DNA of 58,614 nt, from the NCBI RefSeq assembly GCF_000819765.1, contig NZ_CDBT01000061.1, positions 124,406-183,019 on the forward strand, in the 5' to 3' direction. Both the position numbers and the translations under genes were made by a program. The DNA is from Aeromonas bivalvium (GTDB lineage: Bacteria; Pseudomonadota; Gammaproteobacteria; Enterobacterales; Aeromonadaceae). The notes under the pieces are model-generated. The model searched no databases. It saw only the letters and a program-made list of their open reading frames with translations, and was not told the DNA's origin. Of the stretch, positions 27,355 to 35,530 are shown piece by piece (the stretch's first letter is position 1; every line of letters starts with the position of its first letter).

Positions 27355-27681
27355 TTAACGCTGGCGACCGTCACCCAGACCGAACGGGATGCGGTAGTCG
27401 CTGCTTTGATCCCCCAGGCTCACCGTCAGGTTGCCCTGGGTGCGGCTCGGGATCTTGACCTGCTGGGTGCCCATCAGGCTGGCGTGAACCGATGCCAGCA
27501 GATCGCCGGATTCGTCGCGCACCTCCAGCATGGGGTTGGCCTTGCCATCGATGGCGGCGCTGGCCTGCCAGTTCACGAACAGCACGCCCGGAGTGGCGGT
27601 GAAGTCGGCGGGAACGGAAGCCTGGGCAACACCTGCGGTCATCAGGCCTGCAACGGCCAGCATCTTGATTAGGTTTTTCAT
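27355..27681 (-). CDS. Small secreted protein, unknown
   Basis: A 108-aa protein with a clean signal peptide (KNLIKMLAVAGLMTAGVAQA, cleavage after AQA) and a mature domain of alternating beta-type segments (VLFVNWQASAAIDG, PMLEVRDESGDLLASVHA). No family is recognised. It is the first gene after the divergent yhaJ-like regulator and lies 32 bp before the pirin gene, so it is probably co-expressed with pirin and DoxX. Confidence 0.7.
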   Translation of the reverse strand: MKNLIKMLAVAGLMTAGVAQASVPADFTATPGVLFVNWQASAAIDGKANPMLEVRDESGDLLASVHASLMGTQQVKIPSRTQGNLTVSLGDQSSDYRIPFGLGDGRQR

Positions 27682-27942
27682 GTTCGTTTCTCTCTTGATG
27701 AGTTATGTCATTGATAGGCCACCGGGCCTGGTCCAATGCATCCTTGCGAGAGACTATTCAAATATTATGTTGTTCTTTCGCCGACGTCTGACAGGGTGAT
27801 TTACGATGTCACAGCCAGGAACTACGGTTTATTTGGCCGCCTGGCCTTCCTGCCTAAGCGTTGATTGAATATTAAAGGGGCTTGCCCTAACTTGTTAGCG
27901 AGTTAATCTGGCGAACATGTTCAAAAAAATTGAAGGCGAACC

Positions 27943-28854
27943 ATGAGCAAAGAACGCGCACTGACCCTGGAGGCGATCCGGGTACTGGATGCCATAGAGA
28001 GGCGGGGCAGCTTCGCCGCCGCCGCCGACGAGCTGGGCAAGGTGCCCTCGGCGCTCAGCTACACGGTGCAGAAGCTGGAAGACGAACTGGACGCCATGCT
28101 GTTTGACCGCAGCGGCCACAGAACCAAATTCACCCCGGCCGGGCGCATGCTGCTGGAGCAGGGTCGGCTGCTGCTGGCGGCGGCCGAGCATCTGGTGGGG
28201 GAGACCCGGGCCCTGGCCCGGGGCTGGGAGACCGACATCACCATCGCCGTCGATGCCCTGGTGCCGTTGCAGGCCCTCTATCCCCTGGTGGAGCGGCTGG
28301 CCGAGCTGACGGATACCCGGCTGCGGCTGCGGGCCGAGGTGCTGGCGGGCAGCTGGGAGTGTCTGGAGGATGGCCGCGCCGACCTGCTCATCTCAGCCCT
28401 CAACCCCGACATCATGATGACGGGCATCAAGCACCAGATACTGCAAGAGGAGGTGATGCTCTATGTCGCTCACCCGGATCACCCCTTGCACCTGGAGCCC
28501 GAGCCCCTGGCGGACGAGACATTGCGCCGCTACCGCGCCATCGCCATCGCCGACACGGCACTGCGCAAGCCGGTGCTCACCTATCGTCTGCTGGACAAGC
28601 AGCCCCGTCTGACCGTCAGCACCATGGGGGAGAAGCGCGATGCCCTGCTGGCGGGCATTGGCGTCGGCACCATGCCCCTGAGCTGGATAGAAGAGGACAT
28701 CAAGGCGGGGCGACTCAAGGTGATCGGCCCCGAATATCGCCATCAGGTGCAGGTCGTGCTGGCGTGGCGGCGAGACACCATGGGCAAGGCCAAGAGCTGG
28801 CTGGTGCGGGAGATCCCCAAGCTGTTTGCGGGCACACCCCCGGGGGCGGCTTGA
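27943..28854 (+). CDS. yhaJ: LysR-type regulator, YhaJ-like
   Basis: A 303-aa LysR-family activator. The N-terminal winged helix (MSKERALTLEAIRVLDAIER, GSFAAAADELGKVPSALSYT) and segments such as FDRSGHRTKFTPAGRMLLEQ, LDKQPRLTVST and AKSWLVREIPKLF match E. coli YhaJ closely from memory. YhaJ responds to aromatic or quinone-type electrophiles and activates yqjF; in E. coli it also lies beside the pirin gene yhaK. Here it is divergent from the secreted protein-pirin-DoxX unit, so that unit is its likely target. The operator should be in 27682-27942 but was not pinpointed. Confidence 0.85.
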   Translation: MSKERALTLEAIRVLDAIERRGSFAAAADELGKVPSALSYTVQKLEDELDAMLFDRSGHRTKFTPAGRMLLEQGRLLLAAAEHLVGETRALARGWETDITIAVDALVPLQALYPLVERLAELTDTRLRLRAEVLAGSWECLEDGRADLLISALNPDIMMTGIKHQILQEEVMLYVAHPDHPLHLEPEPLADETLRRYRAIAIADTALRKPVLTYRLLDKQPRLTVSTMGEKRDALLAGIGVGTMPLSWIEEDIKAGRLKVIGPEYRHQVQVVLAWRRDTMGKAKSWLVREIPKLFAGTPPGAA

Positions 28855-28884
28855 CGCGGGGCGCGAATTAAGGGAAAAGAAAAA

Positions 28885-28908
28885 AGCGGAGCCCTGTCGG
28901 GATCCGCT
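28885..28908 (+). terminator. Hairpin downstream of yhaJ
   Basis: AGCGGA...TCCGCT with additional inner pairing (CCC/GGG), 30 bp past the yhaJ stop. A short T cluster (ATTT) follows. Probable terminator. Confidence 0.55.
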
Positions 28909-29178
28909 CAATTTGCCAGGAAAGAATAAAAACCTTTCGGTTTAAAAAAACCCTTAAATTGGAAGCAAACAATCGATTTCGCAACCAGGAAAGTCTCGAA
29001 TTCGACGTGTTCGATTATGCGTGAACCAATGTTCCTCGCCAGCACTAAGTTGCAGGGTTGAAGGATGTGCACCATCCGGTGTCAATTTCTGCAACCATTG
29101 CACCAAACTGGTCTGATCATCCCGCCTATTTCGGCCCCTTGCTTCCTCCTGCTTTTTTAAAGTGTCAAAATCTGAGCC

Positions 29179-29213
29179 CGAACCATGGAAAAAGTACTCT
29201 TTTTAGCGGTTCG
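29179..29213. promoter_or_regulatory. Interrupted palindrome upstream of XRE-type regulator
   Basis: CGAACC-N4-AAAAAG-TACT-CTTTTT-N3-GGTTCG. Two nested inverted repeats share one centre, 26 bp before the start codon of the regulator. The symmetry and position suggest an autoregulatory operator; a hairpin in the leader RNA is the alternative. Confidence 0.45.
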
Positions 29214-29238
29214 CACTATGCACATAAAGGAATGACGC

Positions 29239-30003
29239 ATGACCTACAGCCAGACCCTGGCCACCCATATTCTCGACACCCTGAAGAAGACCCTGACCGA
29301 CAAGGGGATCCGCTATCAGACCCTGGCGGAGGCCATGGGGGTCTCCATCGCCACCATCAAGCGGATGATGAACAAGCCCTCACTGCCGTTCGATACCCTG
29401 CTGGAGATCTGCCATCTGGTGGGGCTCTCGTTCGAGGAGCTGCTGGATCGAACCCAGGAGGCCCAGAGCCGCCGCGCCGTCTTCACCCGGGAGCAGGATG
29501 AGGCGTTTCACCAGGAGCCCGGGCTCTACGCCTTCCTCGCCAACATCTTCTGGCGCGACAAGACCCTGATCGATCTGAAGCGGGAGTACGGCCTGACCGA
29601 CGCCTCCTGCTACCTCTATCTGCGCAAGCTGGAGAAGCTCGGCATATTGCAACTCGGCATCGACAACAGCTTCCACTTCCTCATCAGCGAGCGCATCAGC
29701 TTCGAGCAGCACAGCCGCTTCGCTCGCCAGCAGGCGCGCCAGGCCATGTCGGTGCTGGGGGACTATCTGGTGGAGAACATGCACAAGTCCAACAACTACA
29801 TGGCGCTGTGCCAGCTCCATCTGGGCGAGGGAGAGGCCATGGCGCTGATCGAGCGCATGAAGGAGTACTGGCATCAGGAGCTCAAGCTCAATCGCCCCGC
29901 CATCGGCCAGCGGGAGGACACCAAGACCTACACCATGTCCCTGCAACTGGCGGACTGCGGCTACCAGAGCTTCGACGACCTCATCCCCAACATAGATGGC
30001 TGA
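29239..30003 (+). CDS. XRE-type helix-turn-helix regulator
   Basis: A 254-aa protein with an N-terminal Cro/C1-type helix-turn-helix (about residues 20-70: YQTLAEAMGVSIATIKRMMN, then FDTLLEICHLVGLSFEELLD). The remaining 180 residues are helical and include a second winged-helix-like stretch (KREYGLTDASCYLYLRKLEK) of unknown ligand. The start has AAAGGA seven bases upstream; a nearer ATG at 29233 is out of frame. No target is evident apart from possible self-control through the palindrome at 29179-29213. Its 3' end overlaps the convergent phnR-like gene by 43 bp. Confidence 0.8.
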   Translation: MTYSQTLATHILDTLKKTLTDKGIRYQTLAEAMGVSIATIKRMMNKPSLPFDTLLEICHLVGLSFEELLDRTQEAQSRRAVFTREQDEAFHQEPGLYAFLANIFWRDKTLIDLKREYGLTDASCYLYLRKLEKLGILQLGIDNSFHFLISERISFEQHSRFARQQARQAMSVLGDYLVENMHKSNNYMALCQLHLGEGEAMALIERMKEYWHQELKLNRPAIGQREDTKTYTMSLQLADCGYQSFDDLIPNIDG

Positions 30004-30731
30004 AGGGGCGCCAGCTCCTGGGGGCGGGTATCCAGGCAGATGCGGATGGCGTCATGGCGCCAGTGCTCTATGTCGCAGTCGATGAGCCCGCCCCCCTCGT
30101 CATAATTGACCCGCACCAGCCGCAGTACCGGGCTGCCCTGGGCCAGGTTGAGCACGCTGGCCACCTCGCCACGGGCCGCCACCGGCGTCATCTCCAGCCG
30201 GGCGCCCCCCTGCCCTATGCCGTATTCATTGAGATAGAGCTCGGTGAGCGACCCCGCCAGGGGCTGCTCCTCGATCCAGGGAAAGCGGCTCGCCAGCAGG
30301 TGATGACTGACATGCAGCACGGGGCGGCCGTCGATCAGCCGCTGGCGCCGGATCTGGTAGAGGGGGGTGAAGGGGTCTATGTCCATCCAGCGACACAGCT
30401 CGCTGCTGGCCAGCTCGCCGCCCTGGCCTAGGAGCCGGGTCTCGGCGCTGCGCTGCTGCTCGGCGATCCATTGGTGGAAGTGGGTATGGCGGGCGGGATC
30501 ATAGATCAGCCTGGGGGGCGCCACGAACCAGCCGCGCCGCTCGGCCCGGTAGATGAGCCCTTCCGCCTCCAGGGCCGAGAGCGCCTCCTTGACCGTGATC
30601 CGGGTGGTGGCGAATCGCTCGCTCAGGGCCCGCTCGGCGGGCAGCTGCTGCCCCGCCGCCAGCTGGCCGCTGTCGATATAGCTGTGCAGTGTCTGACGTA
30701 TCTGTTCACTCTTGGAGAGGGGTCTGCTCAC
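29961..30731 (-). CDS. phnR: PhnR-like GntR/UTRA transcription regulator
   Basis: A 256-aa GntR-family, HutC-subfamily regulator: winged helix at residues 1-75 (QIRQTLHSYIDSGQLAAGQQ, ERFATTRITVKEALSALEAE) and a UTRA ligand-binding domain (about 85-240). The segments GLIYRAERRGWFVAPPRL, GSLTELYLNEY and DCDIEHWRHDAIRI match Salmonella PhnR, the regulator of 2-aminoethylphosphonate use, as far as memory allows. The start is a GTG with AGGA eight bases upstream; the longer open frame to 30860 runs into the promoter region. It is divergent from the ABC operon at 30916, its likely target. Confidence 0.85.
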   Translation of the reverse strand: MSRPLSKSEQIRQTLHSYIDSGQLAAGQQLPAERALSERFATTRITVKEALSALEAEGLIYRAERRGWFVAPPRLIYDPARHTHFHQWIAEQQRSAETRLLGQGGELASSELCRWMDIDPFTPLYQIRRQRLIDGRPVLHVSHHLLASRFPWIEEQPLAGSLTELYLNEYGIGQGGARLEMTPVAARGEVASVLNLAQGSPVLRLVRVNYDEGGGLIDCDIEHWRHDAIRICLDTRPQELAPLQPSMLGMRSSKLW

Positions 30732-30915
30732 GCGCCTGTCCTGGCATAGTCCAGTGGATCGAATGCCATGCTTATATCCCGCCCAGATGAAACTGCCATG
30801 ACAGCGGCCCAGGCAAGAAGATGTCATCCAATCGCCATAAAACCGCCCCGCCACCGTCATATTTCCCCTCTAGCATCCCTCTCGAACCTTAACTGACCTA
30901 GTCCAGAGGGATGGG

Positions 30916-31965
30916 ATGATGAAAAGCGTGATCGCAAGTGCACTGGCCCTGGTGGCCATCAGTCAGCCGCTCTATGCAGCCGAGAACATCGCGGATCTGG
31001 AAAAAGCCGCCCGCGGCGAAGGCCAGCTCCACAGCGTCGGCATGCCCGACAGCTGGGCCAACTGGAAGGATACCTGGCAGCAGCTCGGCAGCATCTACGG
31101 CATCAAGCATCAGGATACCGACATGAGCTCCGCCCAGGAGATCGCCAAGTTTGCCGCCGAGAAGAGCAACGCCACCGCCGACATCGGCGACGTGGGCGGC
31201 GCCTTCGGCCCGGTCGCGGTCAAGCAGGGGGTCACCCAGCCCTACAAGCCCTCCACCTGGGCCGACATTCCCAACTGGGCCAAGGATGCGGACGGCCACT
31301 GGATGCTGGCCTATACCGGCACCATCGCCTTCCTGATCAACAAGGATCTGGTCAAGGCCGCCCCCACCAGCTGGCAATCCCTGCTCGGCGGTGACTACAA
31401 GGTGACCCTGGGTGACGTGGGCGTCGCTTCCCAGGCCAACAACGGCGTGCTGGCGGCGGCCTATGCCACCGGCGGCAGCGAGAAGGATCTGAAACCCGCG
31501 CTGGATCTGTTCGGCAAGCTGGCCAAGCAGGGTCGCCTGTCCCTGAACGACCCCACCATCGCCAACATCGAGAAGGGCGAGGTGGAAGTGGGTGTGCTGT
31601 GGGACTTCAACGCCCTGAACTACCGCGACCAGATCGACCCCAAGAAGTTTGATGTGGTGATCCCGAGCGACGGCTCCGTCATCGCCGGCTACACCACCAT
31701 CATCAACAAGTGGGCCAAGAACCCCAACGCCGCCAAGCTGGCGCGGGAATACATCCTCTCCGACGCCGGCCAGATCAACCTGGCGCGCGGCTACGCCCGC
31801 CCCATCCGCAGCAACGTGACCCTGCCGGACGACGTCAAGGCCAAGCTGCTGCCGGCCGAGCAGTACGCCAATGCCAAGCCGGTGCAGGATCACGCCGCCT
31901 GGGAGCAGAGCTCAAAGGCCCTGCCGCGCCAGTGGCAGGAAAATGTCATGATCAACATGCAGTAA
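30916..31965 (+). CDS. ABC transporter periplasmic binding protein (PhnR-linked)
   Basis: A 349-aa family 1 type solute-binding protein with signal peptide (MMKSVIASALALVAISQPLYA, mature start AENIADLEK). It resembles binding proteins of the Fe(3+)/thiamine/spermidine/2-AEP group (LINKDLVKAAPTSWQSLLGG, VGVASQANNGVLAAAYATGG). First gene of an operon running to 36202 and divergent from the phnR-like regulator, so it should capture the operon's substrate in the periplasm. AGAGGGATGGG precedes the start; ATG at 30919 is an alternative. The ligand is not known; a phosphonate or organophosphate is inferred from the neighbours. Confidence 0.85.
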   Translation: MMKSVIASALALVAISQPLYAAENIADLEKAARGEGQLHSVGMPDSWANWKDTWQQLGSIYGIKHQDTDMSSAQEIAKFAAEKSNATADIGDVGGAFGPVAVKQGVTQPYKPSTWADIPNWAKDADGHWMLAYTGTIAFLINKDLVKAAPTSWQSLLGGDYKVTLGDVGVASQANNGVLAAAYATGGSEKDLKPALDLFGKLAKQGRLSLNDPTIANIEKGEVEVGVLWDFNALNYRDQIDPKKFDVVIPSDGSVIAGYTTIINKWAKNPNAAKLAREYILSDAGQINLARGYARPIRSNVTLPDDVKAKLLPAEQYANAKPVQDHAAWEQSSKALPRQWQENVMINMQ

Positions 31966-31975
31966 GGAGCGGCCA

Positions 31976-32812
31976 GTGCAACACAAGGTGATAGTGGTAC
32001 TTGTGGATGGCCTGGCAGCAGAGGTAGCCCATTGCATGGGCTACCTCTGTGGCATGGTGGAGGCAGAGCGCGGCCTGCATACGACCCTGAGTGCTGCCCT
32101 GCCCTCCCTCTCCCGCCCCCTCTACGAGTGCATCCTGACCGGCGTGCCGCCGGTGGCAAGCGGCATCACCCACAACGGCGTGAATCGCCTGAGCCGGCAT
32201 GACTCTATCTTCCATCTGGCCCGCGCCGCGGGTAAACGCACCGCAGCCGCGGCCTACCATTGGGTGAGCGAGCTCTACAACCAGAGTCCCTGGCTGGCGG
32301 CCCGGGATCGCTTCACTCACGATGAGCAGTTGCCCATCCAGCACGGCTGCTTCTACTGGGATGACGGCTACCCCGACAGCCATCTGCTGATGGACGGCGA
32401 GTGGCTGCGCAGCCAATACGATCCCGATTTTCTGCTGATCCACCCCATGGGAGTGGATGACGCCGGCCATAAGTTTGGCCTGGATTCACGCCAGTACCGC
32501 AATCAGGCGCGCCGCATGGACAGTCTGCTGGCCGACCTGCTGCCCCAGTGGCTGGCACAGGGGTATCAGGTGGTGATCACCTCGGATCACGGCATGAACA
32601 AGGATCTCAGCCACGGCGGTACCCTGGCCGAGGAGCGCACAGTGCCGCTCTGGCTCTTTGGCGATGCATTTGTCGAGCACTGGCCGGATGGCGCCCAGAT
32701 CCACCAGACCCAGCTCTGCGCCCTGATGGCCGACCTGCTGGGGGTGCCCCATGACAAGCCGAGCGGCCCGCCGCTGCTCAAGGCGACCTTTATGCGCGAG
32801 GTGCACCCATGA
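31976..32812 (+). CDS. Alkaline phosphatase superfamily hydrolase, cytoplasmic
   Basis: A compact 278-aa member of the alkaline phosphatase/nucleotide pyrophosphatase superfamily. All metal and nucleophile positions are visible: Asp11 (VVLVDGLA), nucleophile Ser46 in PSLSRPLYE where the family has PTxTFPN, Asp161 and His165 (VDDAGHKFG), Asp204-His205 (TSDHGM) and His213 (SHGGT). It has no signal peptide, so unlike periplasmic relatives it must act on an imported compound. Phosphodiester or phosphonate cleavage is possible. GTG start with AAGGAG six bases upstream; its stop overlaps the start of the first permease gene (ATGA), so they are coupled. Confidence 0.85.
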   Translation: MQHKVIVVLVDGLAAEVAHCMGYLCGMVEAERGLHTTLSAALPSLSRPLYECILTGVPPVASGITHNGVNRLSRHDSIFHLARAAGKRTAAAAYHWVSELYNQSPWLAARDRFTHDEQLPIQHGCFYWDDGYPDSHLLMDGEWLRSQYDPDFLLIHPMGVDDAGHKFGLDSRQYRNQARRMDSLLADLLPQWLAQGYQVVITSDHGMNKDLSHGGTLAEERTVPLWLFGDAFVEHWPDGAQIHQTQLCALMADLLGVPHDKPSGPPLLKATFMREVHP

Positions 32813-33708
32813 TGCCCGCCACCACCGAGACCCTGACGGATCAACCCGCCATTACCCGGCGCCGACTGCGCCGTCACTGGCTGCCAGCCCTGGTGCTGCT
32901 GCCCTTTGTCCTCTTGATGATCCTGTTCCAGCTCGCCCCCATGGTGTGGGTGCTGGTGGGCAGCGTCCAGACCCCGGACGGCTGGGGCCTCGACTACTAC
33001 CGGGAGATTTTGAGCTCCCCCTTCTACCTGCAATCCTTCGGCAACTCCCTGCGCATCGCCGGTATCGCCAGTCTGGCGGGCCTCGCCATCGGCACGCTCG
33101 GGGCGGCGGCGCTACGCCACAGCGGCGAGCGGGTCAAGCGGGTGCTGCTGGCCTTCGTCACCATGACAGGCAACTTCAGCGGGGTGCCGCTGGCGTTTGC
33201 CTTCATCATCATTCTCGGCATCAATGGCGCTGTGACCCTGCTGCTGAAATCCTGGGGCCTCATCGACGGCTTCAACCTCTACTCGGGGTCGGGCCTTATC
33301 CTCATCTACACCTACTTCCAGATCCCCCTTGCCCTGCTGCTGCTCTACCCGGCGTTCGATGCGTTGCAGGATGAGTGGCCCCAGGCTGCGGCGCTGCTCG
33401 GCGCGAGCAAGGGGCAGTATGTGTGGCACGTGGCGCTGCCGGTGCTCACTCCCGCCCTGCTTGGCACCCTGATCATCCTGTTTGCCAATGCTGTGGGGGC
33501 CTATGCCTCCGCCTATGCCCTCACCACGGGCAACTTCAACCTGGTGACCATCAGGGTGGCGAGCCTGGTCTCCGGCGACATCTTCCTCGAGCCCAACCTG
33601 GCGGCGGCGCTGGCGGTGATCCTGATGGTGCTGCTGGGGGTGGTGACGGCCGCCAACCAGTGGCTGCTGAAGAAGAGCTATGTGAACAAGGGGCAATCCC
33701 ATGCATGA
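32809..33708 (+). CDS. ABC transporter permease 1
   Basis: A 299-aa inner-membrane permease with six or so helices and the binding-protein-dependent transport loop (AAALLGASKGQYVWHVALPV). It is of the PotB/FbpB/PhnU type. It starts by overlapping the hydrolase stop and ends overlapping the second permease. It should form the channel with the 33701 protein. Confidence 0.9.
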   Translation: MMPATTETLTDQPAITRRRLRRHWLPALVLLPFVLLMILFQLAPMVWVLVGSVQTPDGWGLDYYREILSSPFYLQSFGNSLRIAGIASLAGLAIGTLGAAALRHSGERVKRVLLAFVTMTGNFSGVPLAFAFIIILGINGAVTLLLKSWGLIDGFNLYSGSGLILIYTYFQIPLALLLLYPAFDALQDEWPQAAALLGASKGQYVWHVALPVLTPALLGTLIILFANAVGAYASAYALTTGNFNLVTIRVASLVSGDIFLEPNLAAALAVILMVLLGVVTAANQWLLKKSYVNKGQSHA

Positions 33709-34477
33709 TTTGACGCCGCGCTGGCCCAAGTGGGTGCTGGGGGCCCTGGTGGCCACCCTGCTGCTGCCGCTGCTGGCTACCTTTCTCTACTCCATCTCCA
33801 CCCGCTGGGGGGCGACCCTGCTGCCGGACGGCTTCACCCTCGACTGGTATCTCAAGCTCTGGGGCGACCCGCGCTTTCTGGCGGCCTTTGGCCGAAGCCT
33901 GCTGGTCTGCTTCGCCACCCTGCTGCTGGGCACGCTAGTGCTGGTGCCCACCGTGCTGGTGGTGGCCTACTACTTCCCCAGGCTGGATCCCTGGATGAAC
34001 CTGCTGATCCTGCTCCCCTTCGCGGTGCCGCCCGTGGTCTCCTCTGTGGGGTTGCTTCAGATCTACGCCGACGGCGTCCTGCCCATCATAGGCACCCCGT
34101 GGATCCTGATCGGCACCTGGTTCACCGTGGTGCTCCCCTTCATGTACCGGGCGCTGGCCAACAGCCTGCAGGGGGTACCGCTCAAGGATCTGATGGATGC
34201 CGCCCACCTGCTGGGGGCCAGCAGTGCCCGCGCCTTCCTGCTGGTGGTGATCCCCTGCCTGCGTAAGGGGCTGCTGGCGGCGCTGTTTCTCTCCCTCTCC
34301 TTCCTGCTCGGCGAGTTCGTGTTTGCCAACATGCTGGTGGGCACCCGCTACGAGACCCTGCAGGTCTACCTCTACAACATGAGGTCCACCTCGGGCCACT
34401 TCACCAGCGCCCTGGTGATGAGCTACTTCCTGCTGACCCTGCTGCTCACCTGGGCGGCCAACAGATTTCATCGGTGA
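33701..34477 (+). CDS. ABC transporter permease 2
   Basis: A 258-aa inner-membrane permease with the EAA-type loop (LMDAAHLLGASSARAFLLVV) and several membrane helices (LVCFATLLLGTLVLVPTVLV, LLILLPFAVPPVVSSVGLL). It is of the PotC/PhnV type and the partner of the 32809 permease. It starts eight bases inside the end of that gene and is followed six bases later by the ATPase gene. Confidence 0.9.
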   Translation: MHDLTPRWPKWVLGALVATLLLPLLATFLYSISTRWGATLLPDGFTLDWYLKLWGDPRFLAAFGRSLLVCFATLLLGTLVLVPTVLVVAYYFPRLDPWMNLLILLPFAVPPVVSSVGLLQIYADGVLPIIGTPWILIGTWFTVVLPFMYRALANSLQGVPLKDLMDAAHLLGASSARAFLLVVIPCLRKGLLAALFLSLSFLLGEFVFANMLVGTRYETLQVYLYNMRSTSGHFTSALVMSYFLLTLLLTWAANRFHR

Positions 34478-34483
34478 TCCAAG

Positions 34484-35491
34484 ATGTTTCATTTAGAAGT
34501 CAATCAGTTGCACAAATCCTACGGCGACACCCGGGTGTTCGAGGGGATCGAGTTCGGCATCCGCAAGGGGGAGCTGGTGACCCTGCTCGGCCCCTCCGGC
34601 TGCGGCAAGTCCACCCTGCTGCGGGCCCTGGCCGGGCTCACTCCGGTGGATGGTGGTCAGGTGCGGGTGGCCGGGGAAGATATCACCTGGCAGGCGCCCC
34701 AGAAGCGGGGCATCGGCATGGTGTTCCAGAGCTATGCACTGTTTCCCAACATGACGGTGTGGGACAACGTCGCCTTCGGCCTCAAGATGAAGCCCCAGCC
34801 GGGTCGCGAGCTCGCCGCCAGCGTGAAAGAGGCGCTGGCGCTGGTGGAGCTGACCGGCTTCGAGCGCCGCTATCCAAGCGAGCTCTCCGGCGGCCAGCGC
34901 CAGCGGGTGGCCTTGGCCCGCGCCCTGGTGGTGCAACCGCGGATCCTCTTGCTGGACGAGCCCCTCTCGGCGCTGGATGCCCGCATCCGCCGCAGCCTGC
35001 GCCAGCAGATCCGCGAGATCCAGCAGCGTCTCGAGCTCACCACCATCTTTGTGACCCACGATCAGGAGGAGGCGCTCACCCTGTCGGACAGGATTTTCCT
35101 GATGAACAAGGGATCCATCGTCCAGAGCGGCACGCCGGAGCAGATCTACACCCGTCCCGCCAGCGAGTTTGTGGCGGGCTTTATCGGCAACTACAACCTG
35201 CTGGGCGCCGAGCAGGGCAAGTCCCTGTTCGGCCCCCGTTTTCAGGGCAAGCTGGCGCTGCGGCCGGAGTCCATCACCCTGTTGCCCGCCGGGGCGACCG
35301 GCAGCGAACCCAGCCTGCCCGGCATCGTTCGCCACCAGCAGTTGCTCGGCAACGTCATCCGCTACCAGGTGGAGTGCGAGGCGGGGCTGTTGACGGTGGA
35401 TTGCCTCAACCGCTCGGCCGATGACCTCCTGCCGGTGGGCCGTGCCGTGACCCTGGCGGTGGCCCGGGATCAACTCTGTGAGGTAGCATGA
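34484..35491 (+). CDS. ABC transporter ATPase
   Basis: A 335-aa ATPase of the PotA/FbpC/PhnT group: Walker A GPSGCGKSTLL, signature LSGGQRQRVALARAL, Walker B ILLLDEPLSALD, switch His in FVTHDQEEAL, then a C-terminal TOBE-like regulatory domain (about residues 235-335). It energises the two permeases just upstream. The operon continues into the HAD gene 39 bp on. Confidence 0.93.
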   Translation: MFHLEVNQLHKSYGDTRVFEGIEFGIRKGELVTLLGPSGCGKSTLLRALAGLTPVDGGQVRVAGEDITWQAPQKRGIGMVFQSYALFPNMTVWDNVAFGLKMKPQPGRELAASVKEALALVELTGFERRYPSELSGGQRQRVALARALVVQPRILLLDEPLSALDARIRRSLRQQIREIQQRLELTTIFVTHDQEEALTLSDRIFLMNKGSIVQSGTPEQIYTRPASEFVAGFIGNYNLLGAEQGKSLFGPRFQGKLALRPESITLLPAGATGSEPSLPGIVRHQQLLGNVIRYQVECEAGLLTVDCLNRSADDLLPVGRAVTLAVARDQLCEVA

Positions 35492-35530
35492 CGCCTCGTT
35501 TCATTTTCGTTGCGACCGCAAGGAGCCCTC

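Larger units (their letters stand above)
28855..29238. other. 384-bp intergenic region
   Basis: No supported gene. It holds the yhaJ hairpin (28885-28908) and a 35-bp interrupted palindrome (29179-29213) just ahead of the XRE-type regulator gene. The stretch 28920-29170 is AT-richer than its surroundings and shows nothing else recognisable. Confidence 0.5.
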
